From Cellulosimicrobium funkei (GTDB lineage: Bacteria > Actinomycetota > Actinomycetes > Actinomycetales > Cellulomonadaceae): a DNA stretch of 64,000 bases. The stretch lies in assembly GCF_004519295.1 (NCBI RefSeq), contig NZ_SOZH01000002.1, positions 186,001-250,000 on the forward strand. The letters run 5' to 3'. Position numbers and translations under genes: made by a program. Positions 38,980 through 46,003 of this stretch are shown here, in pieces; the first letter of the stretch is position 1, and each line of letters begins with the position of its first letter. Under the pieces are notes generated by a model that saw only the letters and a list, made by a program, of their open reading frames with translations, had not been told where the DNA came from and did not search any database.

Positions 38980-39827
38980 CGGGCGGCCGCCGTCGTCGCT
39001 GCCGGGGTGGCGTGCGCCGGGGACGGCCCGGCGGGCGTGAGGGAGCCCAGCGTGTCGAGGACCGCCTGCGGCGTGGGGTCGTGGAGCTCGGTCACGAGGC
39101 GGCCGTCCGCGAGGAAGAGCACCCGGTGGGCGTACGACGCGGCGGTCGGGTCGTGCGTGACCATCGCGACGGACTGGCCGAGGTCGTCCACGGACGCGCG
39201 CAGGAAGCCCAGGACCTCCGCGGCGGCGCGCGAGTCGAGGTTCCCCGTCGGCTCGTCCGCGAGCACGATCGCGGGTCGCGACACCAGCGCCCTCGCGCAC
39301 GCGACCCGCTGCTGCTGCCCGCCCGAGAGCTCGGCGGGCCGGTGCCCCAGCCGGGGGCGCAGGCCCACGGCGTCGACCACGCGGTCGAACCACTCCCGGT
39401 CGACGGGCCGCCGGGCGATCGCGAGCGGCAGCACGATGTTCTCCTCCGCCGTGAGCGTCGGCACGAGGTTGAACGACTGGAAGACGAACCCCAGGCGCGT
39501 GCGCCGCAGGCGCGTCAGGCGCCGCTCGCTCATCGCGGAGACCGTCTCGCCGTCGACGACGACGGTCCCCGCCGTGGGGGAGTCGAGCCCCGCGAGGCAG
39601 TGCATGAGTGTCGACTTGCCCGAGCCGGACGGGCCCATGATCGCGGTCAGCCGGCCCTTCTCGACGTCCACGTCCACGCCGTCGAGCGCACGCACCGCGG
39701 CCTCGCCGCGACCGTAGGTCCTCACCAGTCCTCGGGCCGTGGCGATCGCGCCCGCCGTCGTGCCACGCTCCGTGCTGCCCGCCCTCTTGCCTCCGGTGGC
39801 GACTGCAGCGATCGGTGAGCTGCTCAT
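38976..39827 (-). CDS. MacB-type ABC transporter ATPase
   Basis: 283 residues. A 30-residue disordered start precedes the ATPase: Walker A GPSGSGKST, Q-loop VFQSFNLVPTLTAEENI, signature LSGGQQQRVACARAL, Walker B IVLADEPTGNLD and switch VTHD. The stretch DEPTGNLDSRAAAEVL is typical of the LolD/MacB group. It pairs with the FtsX-like permease, whose gene overlaps it by four bases. ATG 39827 has GGGGAAGG upstream. Three CTCAGGG repeats 130-160 bp upstream are likely response-regulator sites, so the exporter is probably inducible. Confidence 0.93.
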   Translation of the reverse strand: MSSSPIAAVATGGKRAGSTERGTTAGAIATARGLVRTYGRGEAAVRALDGVDVDVEKGRLTAIMGPSGSGKSTLMHCLAGLDSPTAGTVVVDGETVSAMSERRLTRLRRTRLGFVFQSFNLVPTLTAEENIVLPLAIARRPVDREWFDRVVDAVGLRPRLGHRPAELSGGQQQRVACARALVSRPAIVLADEPTGNLDSRAAAEVLGFLRASVDDLGQSVAMVTHDPTAASYAHRVLFLADGRLVTELHDPTPQAVLDTLGSLTPAGPSPAHATPAATTAAAR

Positions 39828-39849
39828 GGTCCTTCCCCTCTTGCGTCGT

Positions 39850-39878
39850 GGTGACCGGGCCAGGGCAGCCCGGTCACC
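39850..39878. promoter_or_regulatory. Hairpin in the leader of the MacB-type operon
   Basis: GGTGACCGGGC (39850-39860) pairs perfectly with GCCCGGTCACC (39868-39878) around a 7-nt loop. It lies 23 bp upstream of the ATPase start codon and between that start and the CTCAGGG repeats, so it is in the 5' leader if the promoter is at the repeats. It could be an attenuator or an mRNA-stability element. Confidence 0.45.
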
Positions 39879-39955
39879 ACCGACCCTCGCGCGGGCACCG
39901 GCGCGCGGGCATCGGGGAACCGCCCGGACCTCCCCCTGGTCCCGTGGGAGGCACT

Positions 39956-39985
39956 CTCAGGGATCTCTCAGGGTGGCGCTCAGGG
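39956..39985. promoter_or_regulatory. Three CTCAGGG direct repeats upstream of the ABC exporter
   Basis: CTCAGGG at 39956-39962, 39967-39973 and 39979-39985, with 11- and 12-bp periods, so all lie on one face of the helix. Heptamers in direct repeat at this spacing are the usual target of OmpR-type response regulators. The divergent-free gap upstream of the ATPase gene places them about 130-160 bp before its start. No OmpR-type regulator is encoded nearby. Confidence 0.55.
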
Positions 39986-40151
39986 AAGGCGGTCGAGGGA
40001 TGAGCGCCGCCGGAGTGACGGGGTGGACTAGCGGAGCCCGTGCTCGTGACGATCCCGAGGAACGCGGGCTCGCCGTGCCTCGCGACGTCGACGTTCGACG
40101 CGCACCGCAGCAGCGACGCGGCGGCTGCGTTCGACAACGCGAGATTCTCGA
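39986..40151. other. Rest of the gap upstream of the ABC exporter
   Basis: The gap between the exporter ATPase start (39827) and the end of the next minus-strand gene (40152) is 324 bp. Besides the hairpin and repeats listed separately, 39986-40151 contains no recognisable gene, RNA or repeat. Confidence 0.4.
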
Positions 40152-40448
40152 TCAGTCGCCGATGAACCAGAGATAGCGATGGACGCGACGGGCGTCCCGG
40201 CAGAGGTCGGCTACGGCCTCGAGCGACGCGCGCTCCGCGACGCCGAGCGGGCCCGAGAGGAGCCGGTCGACCTCGACGAGGAGCTGGTGCATCTGACGAG
40301 CGTTGAAGATGGTGTTGGCGTACGGGTCGACTCCGCTCAGGAGCGGATACTCGGCAGGATCTCGAGAAGCATCTGCGGGAAGGTACGTCTGCTCGGCACG
40401 CCGGATGTCCTCGCCGCGCTCCCTGCGCAGGACCAGTGATATGGGCAT
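40152..40448 (-). CDS. Small hypothetical protein
   Basis: 98 residues, soluble, mostly helical: PISLVLRRERGEDIRRAEQT at the start, then ANTIFNARQMHQLLVEVDRL and a C-terminal helix ending HRYLWFIGD. ATG 40448 has GGGGAGG seven bases upstream, a strong reason to prefer it over the earlier in-frame starts. The base composition and codon use look less G/C-biased than the neighbours. I do not recognise the family and infer no function. Confidence 0.65.
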   Translation of the reverse strand: MPISLVLRRERGEDIRRAEQTYLPADASRDPAEYPLLSGVDPYANTIFNARQMHQLLVEVDRLLSGPLGVAERASLEAVADLCRDARRVHRYLWFIGD

Positions 40449-40668
40449 GTCGTGGCCTCCCCGGAACATCGTGACGAGCCCGCCGTCGTACCTGTCTCGA
40501 ACGATGGTGCAGACGTTCGTCGAGTAACCGGCAGGGTTCCTGGCTGTGCGCCCTCTGACCACGGTCGAGGTGAGCAGCTCGAAGACGTACTCGATGTCCC
40601 GTGCTTCGCGAGCCTACAGCCGATGCTGGGGTGGTCCTTCTGCACCGACGGTAAGCACGGCGCGCTCC

Positions 40669-40687
40669 CTCCGAGAACCACTCGGAG
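40669..40687. promoter_or_regulatory. Inverted repeat upstream of the TPP riboswitch promoter
   Basis: CTCCGAG-AACCA-CTCGGAG is a perfect 7-bp inverted repeat with a 5-bp centre. It ends 10 bp before TAGGCT (40698-40703), the probable -10 box of the thiamine operon, so it covers the -35 region. It may be an operator adding a DNA-level control to the riboswitch, or a terminator for an upstream transcript. Confidence 0.4.
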
Positions 40688-40712
40688 CCGGTCGGTGTAG
40701 GCTCGCGGTGAA

Positions 40713-40797
40713 CGACAGGGGAGCTCCTGGAGGAGCTGAGAGTGCGGACCACCGCAGACCCTCGAACCTGATCCGGTTAGCACCGGTGGAGGAAGTC
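40713..40797 (+). promoter_or_regulatory. TPP riboswitch (THI element)
   Basis: The conserved THI-box strings are present in order: AGGGGAGCTCC, GGAGCTGAGAGTGCGG, GACCCTCGAACCTGATCCGG and CACCGGTGGAGGAAG. They form the P1-P5 junction that binds thiamine pyrophosphate. It is located about 100 nt before the start of the thiamine-binding lipoprotein gene. Binding of TPP is expected to lower expression of the importer, in GC-rich actinobacteria usually by sequestering the ribosome site. It directly indicates that the operon carries thiamine or a precursor. Confidence 0.93.
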
Positions 40798-40893
40798 GGG
40801 AATCTCGATCACCTGCTCGCGCGGTCCGTCGCGCCCACCCGGCGCGCGGCCCGTCGGGCCGGTGGACCCCTCCTGAACGTCCAGGGAGGACAC

Positions 40894-41985
40894 ATGCAGC
40901 ACACGACCACCGTCGCCCGCCGCGGCCGGGCCCTCGCGACCGGCGTGGGCGCGACGCTCGCGCTCCTCGCCCTCGCGGCCTGCTCGGGGGGCGACGGCGC
41001 CGGGGGCGACGACGCGTCGTCGGGCAGCGGGGGCACGGTCACCCTGGTGACCCACGACTCCTTCGCGGTGAGCGACGACGTGCTCGCCGCGTTCGAGGAG
41101 GAGAGCGGGCTCACCGTCGAGCAGGTCGCGCCCGGCGACGGCGGCGCGCTGGTCAACCAGCTGATCCTCACGAAGGACTCGCCGCTCGGCGACGTCGTGT
41201 TCGGGATCGACAACACCTTCGCGTCGCGCGCGATCGACGAGGGCGTCCTCGAGCCGTACACGCCCGCGGACCTCTCGGAGTCCGCCGCGTCGTACGCGGT
41301 CGGCGACGGCGGCGAGCTCACCGCCGTCGACCTCGGTGACGTGTGCGTCAACGTGGACCACGCGTGGTTCGCCGACGCGGGGATGCCCGAGCCCGTGACG
41401 CTCGAGGACCTGGCGAAGCCGGAGTACCGGGACCTCCTCGTCGTGACCAACCCCGCGACGTCGTCGCCGGGCCTCGCGTTCCTCCTCGCGACCGTCGGGG
41501 CGTTCGGCGAGGACGGCTGGGAGGACTACTGGGCGGACCTGCGCGCCAACGGCGTGAAGGTCGTCGACGGCTGGTCCGACGCGTACTACGTGGACTTCTC
41601 CGGCTCGGAGGGCGCGGGCCTGCGCCCGCTCGTGCTCTCGTACTCGACGTCGCCCGCGTTCACGCTCACCGAGGACGGCTCCGCGTCGACCACGGGCGCG
41701 CTGCTCGACACGTGCTTCCGCCAGGTCGAGTACGCGGGCGTGCTCGCGAACGCGAAGAACCCCGAGGGCGCGCAGCAGCTCCTCGACTTCCTCGTGAGCG
41801 AGACGTTCCAGGCCGACGTCGCCGACCAGATGTACATGTACCCGGCCGACGACTCCGTCGCGCTGCCCGACGGCTGGGCCGAGTTCGCACCGCTCGCCGA
41901 CGAGCCCTTCGAGGTCGCGCCCGCCGACGTCGCGGCGCACCGCGACGAGTGGATCAAGGCATGGACGGCGACGGTCGTCGACTGA
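40894..41985 (+). CDS. thiB: Thiamine ABC transporter substrate-binding lipoprotein
   Basis: 363 residues. A signal sequence with lipobox LAAC (ALLALAACSGG, Cys near 30) and a Gly/Ser/Asp linker lead to a periplasmic-binding-protein type II domain. Motifs such as VTLVTHDSFAVSDDVLAAFE and KDSPLGDVVFGIDNTFASRA are close to ThiB of the thiamine/TPP importer. GGGAGGA lies six bases before ATG 40894. The upstream TPP riboswitch and the following permease and ATPase genes support thiamine import. HMP or other thiamine precursors remain possible ligands. Confidence 0.92.
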   Translation: MQHTTTVARRGRALATGVGATLALLALAACSGGDGAGGDDASSGSGGTVTLVTHDSFAVSDDVLAAFEEESGLTVEQVAPGDGGALVNQLILTKDSPLGDVVFGIDNTFASRAIDEGVLEPYTPADLSESAASYAVGDGGELTAVDLGDVCVNVDHAWFADAGMPEPVTLEDLAKPEYRDLLVVTNPATSSPGLAFLLATVGAFGEDGWEDYWADLRANGVKVVDGWSDAYYVDFSGSEGAGLRPLVLSYSTSPAFTLTEDGSASTTGALLDTCFRQVEYAGVLANAKNPEGAQQLLDFLVSETFQADVADQMYMYPADDSVALPDGWAEFAPLADEPFEVAPADVAAHRDEWIKAWTATVVD

Positions 41986-42000
41986 CCCCCGGTCCCCCGG

Positions 42001-42082
42001 CGACCACGGCTCTACCTCGCGGGGTAGAGCCGTGGTCGCGCAGGGGAGAACCGTGGTTTCCCGAGGTAGAGCCGTGGTGACG
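42001..42082. repeat. 21-bp repeat array between thiB and the permease gene
   Basis: A reversed unit (42001-42019) and a forward unit (42020-42040) form a perfect hairpin: CGACCACGGCTCTACC, a 6-nt loop, and its complement. Two more forward units follow at 42041-42061 and 42062-42082. In the last one GAGGTAG supplies a Shine-Dalgarno-like GAGG about eight bases before the GTG at 42074 that probably starts the permease gene. The array lies inside an operon, so the hairpin may set the relative expression of thiB and downstream genes. Confidence 0.9.
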
Positions 42083-43789
42083 GGTCGGGCGGTCCGGCGG
42101 GGCGGCGTCGGGCGCGGGGTGCTGTGGGGTCTGGCGGCGGCGGTGCCGCTCGCGTTCCTCGGGGTGTTCTTCGCGTGGCCGGTCGTCACGCTCGTGGCGC
42201 GCGGGTTCGTCGGGGACGACGGCGGCCTCGACCTCTCGGGGTTCGCGGAGGTCTTCTCCGAGCCCCGCACGTGGCGGATCGTCGGCCTCACGCTCTGGCA
42301 GGCCGTGCTCGGCACGGCGCTGTCGCTGCTGCTCGGCGTGCCCGGCGCGTACGTGCTGTACCGGTGCCGGTTCCCCGGTCGGCGGGTCGTGCGCGCGCTC
42401 GTCACGGTGCCGTTCGTGCTCCCGACCGTCGTCGTCGGCGTCGCGTTCCGGTCGCTGCTCGTGCAGGGCGGCCCGCTCGGGTTCCTGCGGCTCGACGAGA
42501 CGTTCGCCGCGATCGTCGTCGCGCTCGTGTTCTTCAACTACTCCGTCGTGGTGCGCACCGTCGGCGGGCTCTGGGAGCACCTCGACCCGCGCGCCGAGCA
42601 GGCGGCGCGCGCCCTCGGCGCGACGCCGTGGCGCGCGTTCCGCACCGTGAAGCTCCCGGCGCTCACGCCCGCGATCGCGAGCGCCGCGTCGATCGTCTTC
42701 CTCTTCTGCGCGACGGCGTTCGGCGTCGTGCTCGTGCTCGGCGGCATCCGCTACGGGACGATCGAGACGGAGATCTGGATCCAGACCACGCAGTTCCTCG
42801 ACCTGCGCACCGCCGCGGTGCTGTCGGTCGTGCAGCTCGTGGTCGTCGCGGCGGCGCTCACGGTGGCGAACCGCACGCGGGCCCGGCGCGAGCGCGCCCT
42901 CAACCTGTCGTCGTCGGCGTCGTCCGCGCACCCGCTGCGGCTGTGGCGCGACGGCCGCCCGACGGGCGACCTCGCGCCCGCGGCGCTCACCGCGGCCGTG
43001 GTCGTCGTGCTCGTCGGGCTGCCGCTCGGCACCCTCGTCGTGCGGTCGTTCCGCGTCCCGGGCGGCGGCTGGGGCCTCGACAACTACGCGAACCTCGGCA
43101 CCACGGGCGGCCGCAACGCGCTGTCGGTCACCGTGTGGGAGGCGGCGGGCAACTCGCTGCGCACCGCCGCGCTCGCGACCGTGCTCGCCGTCGTGATCGG
43201 GGGTCTCGTGGCGCTCGTCGTGTCCCGGCGCCCGCGCTCGCGTGGGGGCCGGCGCGCGATCTCGGTGCTCGACTCGGTGTTCATGCTCCCGCTCGGGGTC
43301 TCCGCGGTGACGGTCGGCTTCGGCTTCCTCGTCACGCTCGACCGGCCGATCGGCCTCGACGTCGACCTGCGCACGTCGGGGCTCCTCGTGCCGATCGCGC
43401 AGGCGGTCGTGGCGACCCCGCTCGTCGTGCGCTCGGTCCTGCCGACGCTGCGCGCCATCGACCCGCGCCTGCGCGAGGCCGCCGCGACCCTCGGCGCCGC
43501 GCCCGGGCGCGTGTTCCGCACGGTCGACGGCCCGATCGCCGCGCGCTCGCTCGGGCTGGCGGTCGGGTTCGCGTTCGCCGTCTCGCTCGGGGAGTTCGGC
43601 GCGACGTCGTTCCTCGCCCGCCCGGACAGCGCGACCCTGCCGGTCGTGATCTTCCGGCTCATCGGGCGCCCGGGCGCCGAGAACTACGGCATGGCGCTCG
43701 CGGCGAGCGTCGTGCTCGCGCTGCTCACCGCGACCGTGATGCTGCTCGCCGAGCGGTTGCGCGGCGACCGACCCGGAGGAGAGTTCTGA
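42074..43789 (+). CDS. thiP: Thiamine ABC transporter permease (ThiP-like)
   Basis: 571 residues, a double-length permease with two halves of about six helices each. Both halves contain the EAA-type loop: EQAARALGATPWRAFRTVKLPAL and LREAAATLGAAPGRVFRTVDGP, given here as positions near residues 180-200 and 470-490. This is the ThiP/CysTW arrangement. The start is taken as GTG 42074 (GTG 42077 is equally possible), both within the last unit of the 21-bp repeat; a start at 42032 would make the repeats encode 14 extra residues. Its TGA overlaps the ATG of the ATPase gene. It forms the channel of the thiamine importer. Confidence 0.9.
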   Translation: MVTGRAVRRGGVGRGVLWGLAAAVPLAFLGVFFAWPVVTLVARGFVGDDGGLDLSGFAEVFSEPRTWRIVGLTLWQAVLGTALSLLLGVPGAYVLYRCRFPGRRVVRALVTVPFVLPTVVVGVAFRSLLVQGGPLGFLRLDETFAAIVVALVFFNYSVVVRTVGGLWEHLDPRAEQAARALGATPWRAFRTVKLPALTPAIASAASIVFLFCATAFGVVLVLGGIRYGTIETEIWIQTTQFLDLRTAAVLSVVQLVVVAAALTVANRTRARRERALNLSSSASSAHPLRLWRDGRPTGDLAPAALTAAVVVVLVGLPLGTLVVRSFRVPGGGWGLDNYANLGTTGGRNALSVTVWEAAGNSLRTAALATVLAVVIGGLVALVVSRRPRSRGGRRAISVLDSVFMLPLGVSAVTVGFGFLVTLDRPIGLDVDLRTSGLLVPIAQAVVATPLVVRSVLPTLRAIDPRLREAAATLGAAPGRVFRTVDGPIAARSLGLAVGFAFAVSLGEFGATSFLARPDSATLPVVIFRLIGRPGAENYGMALAASVVLALLTATVMLLAERLRGDRPGGEF

Positions 43790-44889
43790 TGGTGCAGACC
43801 GACCCCGCCCCCGCGCGCGCGGGCGCGCCGGAGCCGTCGCGCCCCGGCCCCGGCACCGGGGAGGCCGCCGGGCTCGCGGTGCGCGACGTCGTCGTGCGGT
43901 ACGGCGGGCGCGGCGCCGGGGGAGCGCGCACGGACCCCGGCACGACGGCGGTCGCGGGCGTCACGCTCGACGTCGCGCCCGGCGAGGTGCTCGCCCTGCT
44001 CGGGCCGAGCGGCTGCGGCAAGTCGAGCCTGCTGCGCGCCGTCGCGGGGCTCGAGCCGGTCGCCGCGGGCTCCGTGGCGTGGGACGGCCGCGACCTCACG
44101 GGCGTCCCCGTGCACCGCCGCGGGTTCGGGCTCATGTTCCAGGAGGGCCAGCTCTTCCCGCACCGCGACGTCGCGGGCAACGTCGCCTACGGGATCGCGG
44201 GGCTGCCGCGCGCCGAGCGCGACGCGCGCGTGGCCGAGCTGCTCGACGTCGTCGGGCTCGCCGGGTACGAGCGGCGCGCGGTCGCGACGCTCAGCGGGGG
44301 CGAGCGCCAGCGCGTCGCGCTCGCGCGGTCGCTCGCGCCGCGCCCCCGCCTGCTCCTGCTCGACGAGCCCCTCTCCGCGCTCGACCGGGGACTGCGCGAG
44401 CGCCTCGCGCTCGACCTGCGCGAGGCCCTGCGCGCCACCGGCACGACGGCCGTCTTCGTCACCCACGACCACGACGAGGCGTTCACCGTCGCCGACCGCG
44501 TCGCCGTCATGGACGCGGGCCGGCTCCTCCAGGTCGCGCCGCCCGAGGACCTCTGGCGCGCGCCCGGATCGCGCCGCGCCGCGGAGTTCCTCGGCTACCA
44601 GGCGTTCGTCCCGCACGGGCCCGGGAACCTGCTCGCGGTCGGTCCGCGCGGCCTGCGGCTCGCGGGCGAGGGCATGCCGGCGTCGGACGACGCGTGGGAC
44701 GCGACCGTCGTCGGGAGCGTGTTCCGCCGCGGCGCGGTCGAGGTGACCGTCGACGTCGACCTGCCCGGACGCTCCGGCGGTGCGCCCGCGCGGCTGGTGG
44801 CGCTCGCGGGCGCCCCGGCGGTCGTCGAGCAGGGCGACCGGGTGCGGGTCGTCGTCGACCCGGCCGGGTGCGCCGTCGTCCCGGACTGA
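43789..44889 (+). CDS. thiQ: Thiamine ABC transporter ATPase (ThiQ-like)
   Basis: 366 residues. Walker A GPSGCGKSS, signature LSGGERQRVALARSL, Walker B LLLLDEPLSALD and switch VTHDHDEAF are intact. After the ATPase come about 110 residues with a TOBE-like beta domain (WDATVVGSVFRRGAVEVTVD), longer than E. coli ThiQ and more like the PotA/FbpC subgroup. Its ATG overlaps the permease stop (TGATG). It powers import of thiamine through the thiB-thiP system; iron- or spermidine-type relatives are ruled out mainly by the TPP riboswitch. Confidence 0.9.
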   Translation: MVQTDPAPARAGAPEPSRPGPGTGEAAGLAVRDVVVRYGGRGAGGARTDPGTTAVAGVTLDVAPGEVLALLGPSGCGKSSLLRAVAGLEPVAAGSVAWDGRDLTGVPVHRRGFGLMFQEGQLFPHRDVAGNVAYGIAGLPRAERDARVAELLDVVGLAGYERRAVATLSGGERQRVALARSLAPRPRLLLLDEPLSALDRGLRERLALDLREALRATGTTAVFVTHDHDEAFTVADRVAVMDAGRLLQVAPPEDLWRAPGSRRAAEFLGYQAFVPHGPGNLLAVGPRGLRLAGEGMPASDDAWDATVVGSVFRRGAVEVTVDVDLPGRSGGAPARLVALAGAPAVVEQGDRVRVVVDPAGCAVVPD

Positions 44890-44890
44890 C

Positions 44891-44911
44891 GCCCGGGCGG
44901 GTCGCCCGGGC
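44891..44911 (+). terminator. Terminator after the thiamine operon
   Basis: GCCCGGGCG-GGT-CGCCCGGGC is a perfect 9-bp stem with a 3-nt loop that begins two bases after the ATPase stop codon. There is no U-tract. It separates the operon from the DUF4235 gene, which has its own -10 box. Confidence 0.7.
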
Positions 44912-44953
44912 GTGCGACGAGCGAGAGCGCCGCAGCCGACCTAGCGTCGGGGG

Positions 44954-45274
44954 ATGGACGACGTGACGACCGGTGACCACCCCCCGGAGAAGAACGGCAG
45001 CAAGTCCGCGAAGATCCTGTACCGCCCCGTCGGCATCGTCAGCTCCGTCGTGGGCGGGCTCGTCGCCGGGCAGGTGTTCAAGCAGATCTACAAGCGGGTC
45101 TCGCCCGGCCACCGCAAGGACGCCCCGACACCTTTGCAGTCGGAGTACCCGCTCAAGGAGATCGTGCTCGCGGCGCTCCTGCAGGGGGCGGTCTACGCGG
45201 TGGTGAAGGCGCTCATCGACCGCGGCGGGGCGCGCGCGTTCGAGCGCTGGACGGGGGAGTGGCCCGGCGACTGA
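44954..45274 (+). CDS. DUF4235 protein, second copy
   Basis: 106 residues. A 20-residue hydrophilic N-terminus, one glycine-rich hydrophobic segment (GIVSSVVGGLVAGQVFKQIY), a polar loop and a second hydrophobic segment (LKEIVLAALLQGAVYAVVKAL) match DUF4235, longer than the copy at 36060. ATG 44954 lies six bases after TAGCGT (44942-44947), a leaderless start. Its stop codon is inside a short palindrome shared with the converging response-regulator gene. Function unknown. Confidence 0.85.
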   Translation: MDDVTTGDHPPEKNGSKSAKILYRPVGIVSSVVGGLVAGQVFKQIYKRVSPGHRKDAPTPLQSEYPLKEIVLAALLQGAVYAVVKALIDRGGARAFERWTGEWPGD

Positions 45275-45284
45275 CGGTCAGTCG
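45268..45284. terminator. Palindrome holding two convergent stop codons
   Basis: CGACTGAC-G-GTCAGTCG is a perfect 17-bp palindrome. The TGA of the DUF4235 gene (45272-45274) and the TGA of the response-regulator gene (45280-45278, minus strand) lie in the two arms. The genes end 3 bp apart. It is short for a terminator and may just reflect selection for compact convergent ends. Confidence 0.4.
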
Positions 45285-46003
45285 AGGCCCGCGGCGTGGA
45301 CGAGCAGCGCGACCTGCGTCCGGTTCTCCAGCCCGAGCTTGAGCAGCACGCTCGACACGTGGGCCTTGACCGTCGGGACGCTGAGGAACAGGCGCGCGGC
45401 GATGTCCGCGTTCGTCGCGCCGCGGCCGAGCTCGACCGCGACGTCGCGCTCGCGCCCGGTGAGCGCGTCGAGCGCGGCCCGGGCCCGCTCGCGCTGGCCG
45501 CCCGCGTCGGCCACCGACGTCATGAGACGCCGCGCGATCTCCGGCGACAGCACGGGTTCGCCCGTCGCGGCCGCGCGCACGGCGGCGACGATCCGCTCGG
45601 GCGGCATGTCCTTGAGCAGGTAGCCGGACGCCCCGGCGTGCAGGGCTCCGACGACCTCCTCGTCCGTGTCGAACGTCGTGAGCACGACGACGGCCGGCGC
45701 GTCCGGTCGCGCCCGCACGCGCCGCGTGGCCTCGATCCCGTCGACGCGCGGCATGCGCAGGTCCATGAGCACGACGTCGGTCGGGTGGGCGTCGAGCACG
45801 GCCGTCACCTCCGCGCCGTCCGCGGCCTCGCCGACGACCTCGATCCCGTGCGCGCCGTCGAGCATGAGGCGCAGCCCGGCGCGGACGAGCGCGTCGTCGT
45901 CCACGATCACCAGGCGGGTGCGCGCGGTGTCCGGGGGGACCGGCCCGTCGTCGCGGTCGTCGCTCCCGCGCGGGGCGTCCCCGCGCCCACCCTGCTCCGT
46001 CAC
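45278..46003 (-). CDS. NarL/LuxR-type response regulator
   Basis: 241 residues. A 30-residue acidic lead precedes the receiver domain (RLVIVDDDALVRAGLRLMLD, phospho-acceptor Asp in VVLMDLRMPRVDG, Thr in VVLTTFD, Lys in LLKDMPP). The C-terminal LuxR-type helix-turn-helix is LTGRERDVAVELGRGATNAD, then LFLSVPTVKAHVSSVLLKLG. It is translationally coupled to the sensor kinase gene by a GTGA overlap and has no other clear target nearby. The typical DesR/NarL-like actinobacterial systems act on exporters or stress genes; whether this pair responds to nitrate is not shown. Confidence 0.93.
   Translation of the reverse strand: MTEQGGRGDAPRGSDDRDDGPVPPDTARTRLVIVDDDALVRAGLRLMLDGAHGIEVVGEAADGAEVTAVLDAHPTDVVLMDLRMPRVDGIEATRRVRARPDAPAVVVLTTFDTDEEVVGALHAGASGYLLKDMPPERIVAAVRAAATGEPVLSPEIARRLMTSVADAGGQRERARAALDALTGRERDVAVELGRGATNADIAARLFLSVPTVKAHVSSVLLKLGLENRTQVALLVHAAGLD

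Noticed and set aside
36103-39717. Long plus-strand frame opposite the MacB/FtsX exporter genes
   Set aside because: It is antisense to two genes with clear ATPase and permease motifs and shows no recognisable domain itself.
42002-42039. An ANTAR target (hexaloop hairpin) between thiB and the permease gene
   Set aside because: The 6-nt loop (TCGCGG) lacks the A at position 1 and G at position 4 expected of ANTAR targets, and there is no second hairpin of the pair.
44893-44953. A sixth copy of the 21-bp repeat near the end of the thiamine operon
   Set aside because: The GC-rich palindrome GCCCGGGCG is a simple terminator and has no GAGGTAGAGCC core.
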